NCBI GenBank assembly: GCA_036268995.1
Contig: DATATB010000093.1
Location: 1-50,853 of the forward strand
Reading direction: 5' to 3'
Source: DATATB01 sp036268995
GTDB lineage: Bacteria > Planctomycetota > Planctomycetia > Pirellulales > PNKZ01
Length of the DNA stretch: 50,853 nt
Made by a program: the position numbers and the translations under genes. Below the pieces are notes generated by a model that did not search any database, was not told the origin of the DNA, and saw only the letters and a list, made by a program, of their open reading frames with translations. Shown in pieces: positions 42,682-50,853 of the stretch. Each line of letters starts with the position of its first letter. Positions within the stretch are counted from its first letter, which is position 1.

Positions 42682-43841
42682 CGAGTGATGGCTTGTTGGG
42701 CGCGGAAGAGGAGCGGGTTGAGGCTGATCGAGATCATGGCGGCGCTGACGATGGCATTCAGCGCGCTCTCGGGCAGGATGCCGAGGCTTTTGGCGAATGT
42801 CGCGAGGATGAAGGAAAATTCGCCGATCTGCGCCAGGGCCACCGCGATGGGCAACCCCACGCGCCACGGCTGACCGAGCGCGACGGCGATCGCCATGGCC
42901 GTGAGCGGCTTGCCCAACAGGATGATCGCCGAGGTGGCGGCAACGAGCCACGGCGCGTCGAGCAATGATTCCGGCTTGAGCAGCATTCCCACCGAGACGA
43001 AGAACAAAACCGCGAAGGCGTCGCGCATGGGCAAGGCCTCGGATGCCGCTCGGGCGGCGAACCGCGAGCGGCCCACGGCCATGCCGGCCAGGAACGCGCC
43101 CAGCGCGACCGAGACGCCAAATACCCGCGCCGCGCCCACGGCGATGCCCAAGGCCAGGACTAGCACGCTGAGGGTGAACAGCTCGCGCGAATCGGTCGCG
43201 GCGATGCGGGCCAGCAGCCAGGGAACCACGCGGCCACCCCCGATGACGACCAGCACGATCAGCAGGCCGACTTTCACGAGCGACAACGCCAGCGCCCAGC
43301 CGATACCCAAGCCGCCGGGTTGAATGGCAAAGGCCGCCGGCATAATCACCAGCACTAGCGCGGTGAACAGGTCTTCGATGATGAGCCAGGCCACGGCGAT
43401 ATGGCCCGCTGGGCTGTGCAATTGCCCGTTGTCTTCGAGCACTCGCAGCAGCACGACCGTGCTGGCAACCGAGATGGCCAGGCCGAACACCAATCCGGCG
43501 GACCATCCCCAGCCGAATGCGTAGCCGACGAGGCAACCCAGCGCGGTGGCCACCAGGCTCTGAATGAGCGCGCCGGGCACGGCCACACGCCAAACCGCGG
43601 CCAGGTGGCTGAATTCGAAATGCAGCCCGACGCCGAACATCAGCAGGATGACGCCGATCTCGGCCAGTTGATCGGCCAGCGGCTGATTGGCGACGAAGCC
43701 GGGCGTGTAGGGACCGACGACCAGCCCGGCCAGCAGGTAGCCCACGATGGGCGACAATCCCAATCGCTGCGTCAGATATCCCAGCACGACGGCCGCCGTG
43801 AGCGCACCACAGAGCGTCAGCAGCAGGTCGAGTTCGTGCAT
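42666..43841 (-). CDS. CPA2-family cation:proton antiporter
   Basis: The 391-residue membrane protein has about 12 hydrophobic segments. 'GYLLAGLVVGPYTPGF', 'GVILLMFGVGLHFEF' and 'LVFGLAISVASTVVLLRVLEDN' are typical of KefB/KefC-type Na+/H+ or K+/H+ exchangers. 'AFLAGMAVGRSRF' and 'VLFFVSVGMLLKPESL' follow. There is no C-terminal TrkA_N (RCK) regulatory domain, so it is a core transporter only. Its start is seven bases after the stop of the helicase gene, so both probably share one transcript. Confidence 0.9.
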   Translation of the reverse strand: MHELDLLLTLCGALTAAVVLGYLTQRLGLSPIVGYLLAGLVVGPYTPGFVANQPLADQLAEIGVILLMFGVGLHFEFSHLAAVWRVAVPGALIQSLVATALGCLVGYAFGWGWSAGLVFGLAISVASTVVLLRVLEDNGQLHSPAGHIAVAWLIIEDLFTALVLVIMPAAFAIQPGGLGIGWALALSLVKVGLLIVLVVIGGGRVVPWLLARIAATDSRELFTLSVLVLALGIAVGAARVFGVSVALGAFLAGMAVGRSRFAARAASEALPMRDAFAVLFFVSVGMLLKPESLLDAPWLVAATSAIILLGKPLTAMAIAVALGQPWRVGLPIAVALAQIGEFSFILATFAKSLGILPESALNAIVSAAMISISLNPLLFRAQQAITRKPAS

Positions 43842-43848
43842 ACGGATT

Positions 43849-45954
43849 TCATGACGCGTCGTTCACGCTCGCCGTCACGCGGCGGCAGTCGGGCAGCGAG
43901 TCGAGAAACATCTTGCCGTAGCGCTTGGTGACGACGCGCGGATCGAGAATCACGACCTGTCCCCGATCGCGGCGCGTGCGAATCAGCCGGCCAAAACCCT
44001 GCTTGAGCTTGAGCACCGCCTCGGGCAATTGATAATCGTTGAACGGATTGCCGCCGGCCGCGCGAATCGCCTCCAGCCGGGCTTCCAGCAACGGCCGGTC
44101 GGGCACGCTGAATGGCAGCTTGGGAATGATCACCGTTTGTAGCGCATCGCCCGGCACGTCGACGCCTTGCCAGAAGCTATCGGTGCCCAGCAGCACGGCG
44201 CGCGGGTTGGCCTTGAAGCGCTCGATCATCTGCGTGCGGGGTAGTCCATCGGCTTGCGAATACAGACCCAGGTCGCGTTCGGCCAGCCAGGGGGCCAGTT
44301 GCGCGGCTGCCTGCCGCAGCAGTTCGTAATTGGTGAACAGCACGAACGCGTGGCCGTCGCTTGCTTCCACGTAGCGGCGAATCATCGCCAGCACCTGCCG
44401 TTCGTAGAGCACGCGCGCGGTGGTCGGATCAGCCATATCCGGCACCAGCACGAGCGTGGCCTGCTCGGCATAATCGAAAGGGCTGCCCAGGGCCAAGGTC
44501 GCGGTTTGCGTCAGGCCGACGCGGCGTTTGAAAAAATCGAACGAATGCTCGCGGCCGATGGCCAACGTGGCGCTGGTGAGCACGACGGTCGACACCTTGC
44601 CGAACAGGTGCTCGCGCAAGATCGGTCCAACGTCGACGGGCGCCGATGCCAGGGTCGTGCGGGGCCGTTTGCCGGCTCGAACGTCGATCCAATAGACGCT
44701 CTCATCAAACTGTTGTAGGCGCCATTGCTCGAGGCCGCCCGCCAGCATTTGCAGCCGGTCGTGCGCCGCGATGAAGTCCTGCCGCTCTTCCGGCCGCTCG
44801 AGCGAATCGCCGTGCCGCTTGACCATTTTGGCCAGCTTGCTGAGCGCGGGGCTCAAGTCGTTGCCCACGATCTCGGGCTTTTGCACGCGGCCATTGGCCA
44901 GGGCCGAGGCGGCACGATTGACGGAGTGGAAAAAGTCGTCGGCCCGATAGCGGCAGTCGAGGACTTCGCGTTCGGCCTCGCCCAGCTTGTGATGCACGAG
45001 CAAGCCGCGGTTGGTGCGGTCGTTGTACAGCTTGTTGAGCGTGTATTCGATCTGGCCGGATGAAACGCTCAAGCCCAGATGGTCGCCGGCCACGCTCTCC
45101 AGCGAATGGGCCTCGTCGAACACGACCACGTCGTAATCGGGCAGAATGCTCGCGCCCTCGCGTCGCAAGGCGAGGTCGCTGAAAAACAGCGCGTGATTCA
45201 CGACCAGAATCTGCGCGTTCTGCATCCGCCGCCGCGCGCGGTAATAAAAACAGTCGTTGTACGTAGGGCACTGCCGGCCGAGACAATTGCCGTGGTCGCT
45301 TTCGACTTCATCCCAGACGCCGCCCAGCGGCCGATAGTCGAGATCCGCCAGCGACCCGTCGCCTGTCTCCTTCGACCAGCGGGCAATATCGCGTAGCTGT
45401 TCGAACTCTTCCGGCTCGCGAAAGGTGCTGCCGGCCCGGGCTAGCGCGTTCTGCAAGCGCCGCAAGCTCAAGTAATTGCTCCGCCCCTTGACCAGCACGG
45501 AAGTGAATTCCAGCGGCATGACGGCCGCCAGCAGCGGCAGATCCTTGCCAATCAATTGTTCCTGGAGGCTGATCGTTTGCGTGCTGATGACCACGCGCTC
45601 GACGGCTGGCTCCTTGCCTTCGTCGGCCTGGCACGTGGCCAGAATGGCCGGCACCAGGTAGGCGAAGCTCTTGCCGACGCCCGTGCCCGCCTCGACAGCC
45701 AGGTGCTTGCGATTGCCAATCGCCGACCAGACCGCGTCGGCCATGGCCAACTGCTCACCGCGGCGCTCGTAATGCTCCAGCCGAGCGGCAATCCGCCCTT
45801 CGGGACCCAAGATGGCGGCGGGCGAAAGTGATGTGCTGCGATTCAAGCGGGAACCATGCGTAGCGGCGGCCAATCCACGGCGCCCATCGTGCGGGCGCCG
45901 GGCCTGCCGCAGTTCGGAACGACTGCCTTGCCCAGTAGCGTTGAGCTTAAACAA
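43849..45954 (-). CDS. dinG: DinG-like ATP-dependent DNA helicase
   Basis: The 701-residue XPD/DinG superfamily-2 helicase has Walker A 'VEAGTGVGKSFAYL', motif Ia 'VISTQTISLQEQL', Fe-S cysteines within 'GNCLGRQCPTYNDCFYYRA', the DEAH box 'VVFDEAHSLE' and the C-terminal motifs 'LTSATLA', 'LGTDSFWQGVDVPG' and 'QGFGRLIRTRRDRG'. It should unwind DNA in repair or resolve R-loops. The N-terminal 35 residues before 'ILGPEGRIAARLEHYE' look unlike the family, so the true start may be an internal TTG near 45842 rather than the ATG at 45954. Confidence 0.92.
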   Translation of the reverse strand: MFKLNATGQGSRSELRQARRPHDGRRGLAAATHGSRLNRSTSLSPAAILGPEGRIAARLEHYERRGEQLAMADAVWSAIGNRKHLAVEAGTGVGKSFAYLVPAILATCQADEGKEPAVERVVISTQTISLQEQLIGKDLPLLAAVMPLEFTSVLVKGRSNYLSLRRLQNALARAGSTFREPEEFEQLRDIARWSKETGDGSLADLDYRPLGGVWDEVESDHGNCLGRQCPTYNDCFYYRARRRMQNAQILVVNHALFFSDLALRREGASILPDYDVVVFDEAHSLESVAGDHLGLSVSSGQIEYTLNKLYNDRTNRGLLVHHKLGEAEREVLDCRYRADDFFHSVNRAASALANGRVQKPEIVGNDLSPALSKLAKMVKRHGDSLERPEERQDFIAAHDRLQMLAGGLEQWRLQQFDESVYWIDVRAGKRPRTTLASAPVDVGPILREHLFGKVSTVVLTSATLAIGREHSFDFFKRRVGLTQTATLALGSPFDYAEQATLVLVPDMADPTTARVLYERQVLAMIRRYVEASDGHAFVLFTNYELLRQAAAQLAPWLAERDLGLYSQADGLPRTQMIERFKANPRAVLLGTDSFWQGVDVPGDALQTVIIPKLPFSVPDRPLLEARLEAIRAAGGNPFNDYQLPEAVLKLKQGFGRLIRTRRDRGQVVILDPRVVTKRYGKMFLDSLPDCRRVTASVNDAS

Positions 45955-45993
45955 AGCTTCGCTAGCGGGATAGCCGCAGCCGGCGCTGGCTGC

Positions 45994-48900
45994 CTACGAG
46001 CCCGGTTCGTACGCAACCAGCCCAAGGCCGGTAAGCGTGCCATCGGGCGATGGCGACGAAAGTGTGCTGATGGTCCCGACCATCAGCGCGCCGGTCATGC
46101 CGATTTCGATTTTCGGGCCGGCCAGCGGTGTCGACTTGACACAGGTCTCGTAGCGGCCGGACGAGTCGAGATGATCACCGTCGAGCCGCATGAAGACGAT
46201 CGTCAAATCGTCCAGGCCTTTGCCTTGCGTAGCACGCAGCCCGCCAATCGCGTATCCTGCTCGCGCCATGAACTGGACGTCTCGGGTGCCAAGCGTCGCA
46301 CCGCAGGGCCGTGTCCGCTGTTGTCCGCGGACAGTTTGAAATAGCGGACGGACGGAGAGCACGTGGCCGGCCTGATCGAACCAAAGATCGACGCCGATCA
46401 AGACTCCACGATCCGAGGAGTGCGTCGTGACCGCTTCGCCCCCGCTGGGATTGCCCAGGAGATCGGTGTTTTTCAGCCGCCGCGAGCGCAGCGCCTGCTG
46501 AATCTTGTCAGCCAAGGCGGGGTCCAACGAATTGCCCGGCTGATCGCGCCGCGGGCGCTCATCCGATCCGATCGTGGTGAGCCCGAGGCTGATCAGCGGG
46601 GTGTCGGGCGTCGGGCCGGTTTGGCCCAGGATGCCGATCGCCAGCGCGCCGCGCATACCGACTTCCGCTGTCGGGCCGCTCGACGGGACCGCTTTGGCTT
46701 GCGTTTCATACCGATCGGCCCGGTCCAGTCGATCACCGGCAACGCGCATAAAAACAATGGTCAGATCGTCCAGGCTATTGCCCTGCGAAGTGCGCAGGCC
46801 GCCGACGGCATATCCTGGCCGGGCCGCGACGCGGACGGGTTGATCGGTGCTCGCAGCCGGCGAACCCTGCCACTCGGTTTTGTTCAATCCGTGGTCGGTC
46901 TGATACAGCGAACGGACACTCACCAAATGCCCAGCCTGATTGTATCGCAGATCGAAACCGACCAGGATGCCGCGGTCTGCGGGCAAATAGCTGAAAGGCT
47001 TTCCGCCTCCCTGGGCACCCAATAGCTTGGAAGCCTCCATCCGGCCTGAGCGGATCGCTGCTTCGACTCGGGCGGCCAGGCTGGAGTCTATGGAACCCTC
47101 GCCGGATGGAGCGGCATGTGCCACCGGTGGCGGCGTGCCGGGCGCGCTCGGGCTCGGAATCATGCGCTTTGGCAGGAATTCCGGATCGATGCCCAAACCG
47201 TTGCAGACGCTGCAAGGCACGACCTTCTTGCCTTGGCAAATCGGGCATGGATCCGCCTTCGTGGCGGGCGACCTGCGGCGCGCCCCGCTGGATGCCGCGC
47301 ACTTGCAGTCCACCGTCCGCTGGCCAGCACACTGGCTGCAACTGCGGTCCTCAAAGTACCCCGACGCCACGACCGGCCGCGATGCGGCAGGGGTTTGCGA
47401 GCGGGCCCAAATCAGCAGCGTCGAGGGGCTGGCCTTTTCGTCCACGGTCGGCCATTCCAGCGAGGCAGTTTGCAGTTCCGGCTCGTGATAGTCGGGAACA
47501 TGTTTACGCACAAACTCCAACGCCGCGGCCGCCGGAATCCCGCCGCCATATTTTCCCTCGGTCGACACCATGATCGTCGTCACGGCCACGACATTGCCAA
47601 AGCGGTTGCACACCGGCCCGCCGCTGTTGCCGTGATTCACTACCGCGTCGTACAGGTACATGTCGTCGACCACCGAGCTGGGCACTGCGGAAATCACGCC
47701 GCGCGTGGCTTTGAGCGATGCGCCGAGCAAAAACATCTCGGGGTAACCCAGCGTCATGATGTCGGTGCCGCGCCGGCAGGGCGCCGGATCGAGCGGCAGC
47801 GGGGCCGCCGCAATGCCTTCGCAATGCAACAAGGCCAGATCCGGCTTCTCGGAATGGGCGACGACCTTGGCGGGAAACCTGGCCGACGGCCCGCCCTCAC
47901 CGGTTTGCGCTTCGAAGGACGTGCCACCGGCGACGACGTGGTTGTTCGTCAGAATGTAGTGTGGAGCGACGACAAAGCCCGTGCCGCCGCCGATGACGAC
48001 CGCTCCGTCGCTGGCCGGGGGCGGCAGGTGCGCAGGGGGTTCTTCCTTTTTCTTATTCGGGTCGCTCTTGGCCAGCGACAGCAGATCGTCGTCCAGCAGC
48101 ATGAAGATCCAGCCTCGGCGGCCGCTGGCTGGCGTGAACTTCTCGGACGAGAGCAGGCCCGTGTACAGCTCCGAGGCCACGTCGGTGGAATGTTTGCTGG
48201 CGGTGATTTTTTTCTCGCCCGCTTGCCTCAGCAATCGTCCGAGATTCTGGACGATGTGCTGGTTGGGCTCGAGTTCGACGGCCTTTTGCCACATGGCCAC
48301 TGCTTGTGGCGTCGCGCCGCGCTTGAGTTCGACCAGCGCCAGATTGTTCAGGATGGCCACATTGTCCGGCTCGCGTTTCAGGCATTTCTCGAAGCATTGT
48401 TTGCTCTTCGAAAAATCGGCCGCCGAAAGCGCAAAGAACATACCCGCCAGGAAGTCGGCCCGAATCAAATCGGGCTCCAGGGCCGCGGCGTCGGCGAATT
48501 TGTGCCGAAAGCCGTCTTCCTGCTTCAATCGCAGCAGTTCGATGCCCTGCCGCATCAATGCATTGGCCTGGTTTCGCACTTGCTCGAACTGTTCTTGGGT
48601 TACCCAGGCGCCGCGCATCCAGACCATGTGCTTTTCGGCCAACTCACGCAGTTTGAGCATCGGATCGGCGGCGGCCTGCCGATCGGCATCGGTCGTTTCC
48701 GGATCCTGACAGAAGACTTTGTACAGCCGCAGCCGTTCTTCGGCCGACGGGCACTTCGCTGCCGCGCGCTCGAGCTTCGCTAAGCGCGGGTTATCGTCCA
48801 CCGCTTTGCTAGCCCGCTGTTGGGCATATTGCTGGTCGGCGGCGGCAAGTTTTTCGAGCGGAACTGCCCGCTGGCTACCGTCCTTTAGTCGCAAGCGCAC

Positions 48901-49041
48901 GACGCCATCGTGCAGGTCGACGAACTCGGCCTCGACCCGAAAAGCGCCGACGGCCGCCGACCACGTGCGGAACTCGGCCCGCGCCACCACGGGCATCAAA
49001 ACTAGCGTCAGCACGATGGCCCATCGCGAGATCGCCCGCAT
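45994..49041 (-). CDS. Secreted SHD1/TPR trypsin-like serine protease with zinc and duplicated C-terminal domains
   Basis: The 1015-residue exported protein has a signal peptide, then an SHD1 domain ('RTWSAAVGAFRVEAEFVDLHDGVVRL'). A TPR-like region follows at about 150-270 ('YNFALVELKRG'-type helices; 'NVAILNNLALVELKRG'), then a trypsin-like domain with His368 ('TNNHVV'), Asp401 ('KPDLALL') and Ser473 ('GNSGGPV'). A DnaJ-like Cys region reads 'CSQCAG', 'CKC', 'CPICQG', 'CSVCNG'. Two copies of an unrecognised domain end the protein; each has 'RGxLxGxD', 'GYAxGGLR', 'LDDLTIVFMR' and 'GDxLD'. All catalytic residues are present, so it should be an active periplasmic protease. It lies upstream of dinG by 39 bases and next to a truncated paralogue. 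Confidence 0.9.
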   Translation of the reverse strand: MRAISRWAIVLTLVLMPVVARAEFRTWSAAVGAFRVEAEFVDLHDGVVRLRLKDGSQRAVPLEKLAAADQQYAQQRASKAVDDNPRLAKLERAAAKCPSAEERLRLYKVFCQDPETTDADRQAAADPMLKLRELAEKHMVWMRGAWVTQEQFEQVRNQANALMRQGIELLRLKQEDGFRHKFADAAALEPDLIRADFLAGMFFALSAADFSKSKQCFEKCLKREPDNVAILNNLALVELKRGATPQAVAMWQKAVELEPNQHIVQNLGRLLRQAGEKKITASKHSTDVASELYTGLLSSEKFTPASGRRGWIFMLLDDDLLSLAKSDPNKKKEEPPAHLPPPASDGAVVIGGGTGFVVAPHYILTNNHVVAGGTSFEAQTGEGGPSARFPAKVVAHSEKPDLALLHCEGIAAAPLPLDPAPCRRGTDIMTLGYPEMFLLGASLKATRGVISAVPSSVVDDMYLYDAVVNHGNSGGPVCNRFGNVVAVTTIMVSTEGKYGGGIPAAAALEFVRKHVPDYHEPELQTASLEWPTVDEKASPSTLLIWARSQTPAASRPVVASGYFEDRSCSQCAGQRTVDCKCAASSGARRRSPATKADPCPICQGKKVVPCSVCNGLGIDPEFLPKRMIPSPSAPGTPPPVAHAAPSGEGSIDSSLAARVEAAIRSGRMEASKLLGAQGGGKPFSYLPADRGILVGFDLRYNQAGHLVSVRSLYQTDHGLNKTEWQGSPAASTDQPVRVAARPGYAVGGLRTSQGNSLDDLTIVFMRVAGDRLDRADRYETQAKAVPSSGPTAEVGMRGALAIGILGQTGPTPDTPLISLGLTTIGSDERPRRDQPGNSLDPALADKIQQALRSRRLKNTDLLGNPSGGEAVTTHSSDRGVLIGVDLWFDQAGHVLSVRPLFQTVRGQQRTRPCGATLGTRDVQFMARAGYAIGGLRATQGKGLDDLTIVFMRLDGDHLDSSGRYETCVKSTPLAGPKIEIGMTGALMVGTISTLSSPSPDGTLTGLGLVAYEPGS

Positions 49042-49093
49042 CGCCAGACTCCCATTGAAGGTTGTCGAAGTGAGGCCATCCGTGAATCAGCTA

Positions 49094-49109
49094 CCTTACG
49101 AATGTAAGG
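49094..49109. other. Small hairpin upstream of the protease gene
   Basis: CCTTAC-GAAT-GTAAGG is exact over six bases, followed by CTTTTG on the plus strand. In the same 225-base gap are GGGGT-AAAG-ACCCC (49156-49169) and GTCCGC-x7-GCGGAC (49178-49196). Together they may terminate the truncated paralogue or regulate the protease gene. No open frame of note lies in the gap. Confidence 0.5.
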
Positions 49110-49266
49110 CTTTTGTGATGCGACCCGCAAGCAAATTGCGGCGCTTCCCAGGACCGGGGTAAAGACCCCCTTGCGTTGTCCGCTGATGGCGCGGACGGAG
49201 CCGACACACACTGGCGCGTTCGTGCCGTTTGTTCGGGCGGTGGCCCTCACTCGCCGGCGAAGCGGA

Positions 49267-50745
49267 CTATGGCTTAATGGAGAGTAAGCCGAGACCTAGC
49301 AGTGCATTGTCAGGTGATGTGGCCGTTTTGCCGACGATGCCGACAAAGAACGAGCCCGTCATGCCGATTTCTTCAAACGGGCCGACTGGCGGCGCCGACG
49401 TGACACGAAATTCCACTCGCTCCGCCGGATTGAGATGATCGCCGTCAATTCGCATGAGAACGACTGTCAGATCGTCCAAGCTTTCGCCTTGCGGAATACG
49501 CAGGCCGGCAACGGCGTATCCCGGACGCAGCAAAATGCGGTGCGGTAGCTCGCCGCTGACGGGCGGCGAACCGTGCCATTGGCCCATTTGAAGGCCGCGA
49601 GCGGTTTGAAACACCGGGCGGATGCCAACCACATGTCCGTCCGGGCCGCGCCGCGGATCGAGACCAACCAAAATTCCGCCGTCTGCGGGAGAAACGCCGA
49701 ATTGCTTCCCTTCTTTCTCGGCGCCTAGCAGCTTTGTGGCTTGCAGTCGGCCCTCGCGCGCGGCCGCTGCAATGCTGGCCGCCAGGTTGGCATCCAGTTG
49801 AGTATTGATGGTTGTCGAACCATTGCGCGGGGGCGGCGCGCTCGGCGTCGGCTGTTTAGGCGTGACTTCCTTGGGCTGAAATACCGGATCGATGCCTTTG
49901 CCATTGCACACGCGGCAGGGAACGACCTTCTTGCCTTGGCAGACGCGGCAGACGCCCGCCGACACCGGGCGCCGCCGCGCGCCGCCCGACACGCTGCACT
50001 GGCAGGGGACCGTGCCGTGGCCGTCGCACTCACTGCAACTGCGGTCCTCAAAAATTCCGGTCGAAACGACCGGCCGCGACGTCGCGGGAGTTTGCGATCG
50101 GGTCCAGATGAGCAACGTCGACGGGCTGGCCACTTGATCCACGGCCGGCCATTCCATGGCGCTGGCCCCCCGCGGCGCATCGTGAAAGCCCGGTACGTGC
50201 TGCCGTACAAAGGCCAAAGCCGCCGCCCCTGGGATTCCGCCGCCGTATTTACCGGCCGTGGAAACCATGATCGTGGTCACGGCCACGACATTGCCGAAGC
50301 GGTTGCACACAGGGCCGCCGCTATTGCCATGATTGACGACGGCGTCGTACAGATACATGTCGTCGATGGCCGAGCTAGGCACTGCCGAAATCACGCCGCG
50401 CGTGGCCTTGAGCGAAGCGCCCAGCACGAACATTTCGGGATACCCGAGCGTCATGATATCGGTGCCGCGTCCGCAAGTGGCCGGATCGATCGCCAGCGGC
50501 GCCGCTTTTAAGTCTTCGCAATACAACAAAGCCAGGTCAGGCTTGATCGACCGCGCGACCAGCCTGGCGGGCAGCCGCACGGTTTGCGCGCTGTCGCCGG
50601 TCTGTACCTCGAACGAGGTGCCTTGATCGATGACGTGATTGTTGGTGAGGATATAGTGCGGGAAGACTACGAAGCCCGTTCCGCCACCAATCACGACCGA
50701 TCCGTCGCTGGCCGGCGGCGGCAGATGCGCGGGCGGTTCTTCTTT
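49267..50745 (-). pseudogene. Truncated paralogue of the trypsin-like protease, N-terminus lost
   Basis: From 'KEEPPAHLPPPASDG' onwards this reads collinearly with the neighbour at 45994-49041: trypsin domain with His, Asp and Ser all present ('TNNHVI', 'KPDLALL', 'GNSGGPV'), the same four-Cys-pair region and one copy (not two) of the C-terminal domain. Upstream of 50745 the resemblance stops abruptly, and about 330 residues (signal peptide, SHD1, TPR) are missing. In their place is a transposase-like gene end. The frame has no stop before the window edge, and a GTG at 50694 could start a 475-residue form, but it would be unexported. I therefore call it a probable pseudogene. Confidence 0.7.
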
Positions 50746-50753
50746 ATGCCTCC

Positions 50754-50853
50754 TCAGCAGAATCTGTGGGTGAATTCGGGCTGAGGGAGGTTGCCAAGTT
50801 GATGATACAACGCCAATTCGATGGTTTCGTACTCGCGAAAGCCGTACGACTTT
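50754..50853 (-). mobile_element. 3' end of a probable transposase gene (partial)
   Basis: On the minus strand the last 32 codons before TGA (50756-50754) read 'KSYGFREYETIELALYHQLG' followed by 'NLPQPEFTHRFC'. The 'K(S/A)YGFR' phrase and the short 'LP.PE..HRF' tail resemble the C-terminal ends of DDE transposases of the ISL3-like kind. The family is not certain from so little sequence. It is cut by the window edge. The break in the protease paralogue lies within ten bases of its stop, as expected for an insertion or an IS-mediated deletion. Confidence 0.5.

Noticed and set aside
47116..48783. 555-codon open frame on the plus strand
   Set aside because: It is antisense to the intact protease gene, whose catalytic triad and domains are clear.

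Overview
The window looks like a chromosome segment of a high-GC planctomycete, probably of the Pirellula type. Several family markers support this: a PSD1-type haem protein directly followed by a DUF1552 protein, a TIGR03009-type secreted protein, an SHD1-containing secreted protease, an SBBP/cadherin-like giant surface protein, and the 'EGEAPAEP' palindromic repeat that runs into a gene end. I saw no rRNA, tRNA or CRISPR array. All assignments come from reading the sequence; no database search was run. LAYOUT. 1-8080 (+): the 3' part of a giant repeat-rich surface protein with a C-terminal membrane anchor, then a hybrid histidine kinase with its own Hpt domain, then a receiver/HD-GYP protein. 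This looks like a surface-linked phosphorelay ending in c-di-GMP turnover. 8242-16681 (+): a compact sugar cluster with CDP-glucose synthesis and 4,6-dehydration (rfbF, rfbG), an NAD-dependent sugar epimerase/reductase, a membrane GT2 glycosyltransferase, a sulfotransferase, an APH-type kinase, a split transketolase and a GNAT acetyltransferase. 16853-24742 (+): on the same strand, a carrier protein, an acyl-CoA-dehydrogenase-like flavoprotein, an amino acid:[carrier protein] ligase (a class-II seryl-tRNA-synthetase relative with its zinc ligands intact), a DUF1839 protein, a GH2 beta-mannosidase-like protein and a double alpha/beta-hydrolase. I consider this six-gene aminoacyl-carrier-protein module, joined to an unusual CDP-sugar pathway, the best candidate for an undescribed system: a loaded and perhaps oxidised amino acid may be passed to a glycoconjugate or other unknown product. 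24791-28652 (-): DUF1552 and PSD1 haem protein operon. 28855-33855 (-): a TPR-like secreted protein and a membrane-anchored alpha/alpha-toroid protein. 34397-45954 (mixed strands): TIGR03009 protein, Gly/Tyr-rich secreted protein, purB, a BI-1 family protein, nadA, an orphan FliN-like SpoA protein, a CelD-type acyltransferase divergent from a polyprenyl glycosylphosphotransferase, a CPA2 antiporter and a DinG-like helicase. 45994-50853 (-): two paralogous trypsin-like proteases with a DnaJ-like zinc region and a shared unrecognised C-terminal domain. The second has lost its N-terminal third exactly where a transposase-like 3' end begins at the window edge. Between genes lie at least four kinds of palindromic or repeated element. 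One is a roughly 35-nt sequence that begins two or three bases after the stop codons of three unrelated genes, always in the same orientation relative to the gene.
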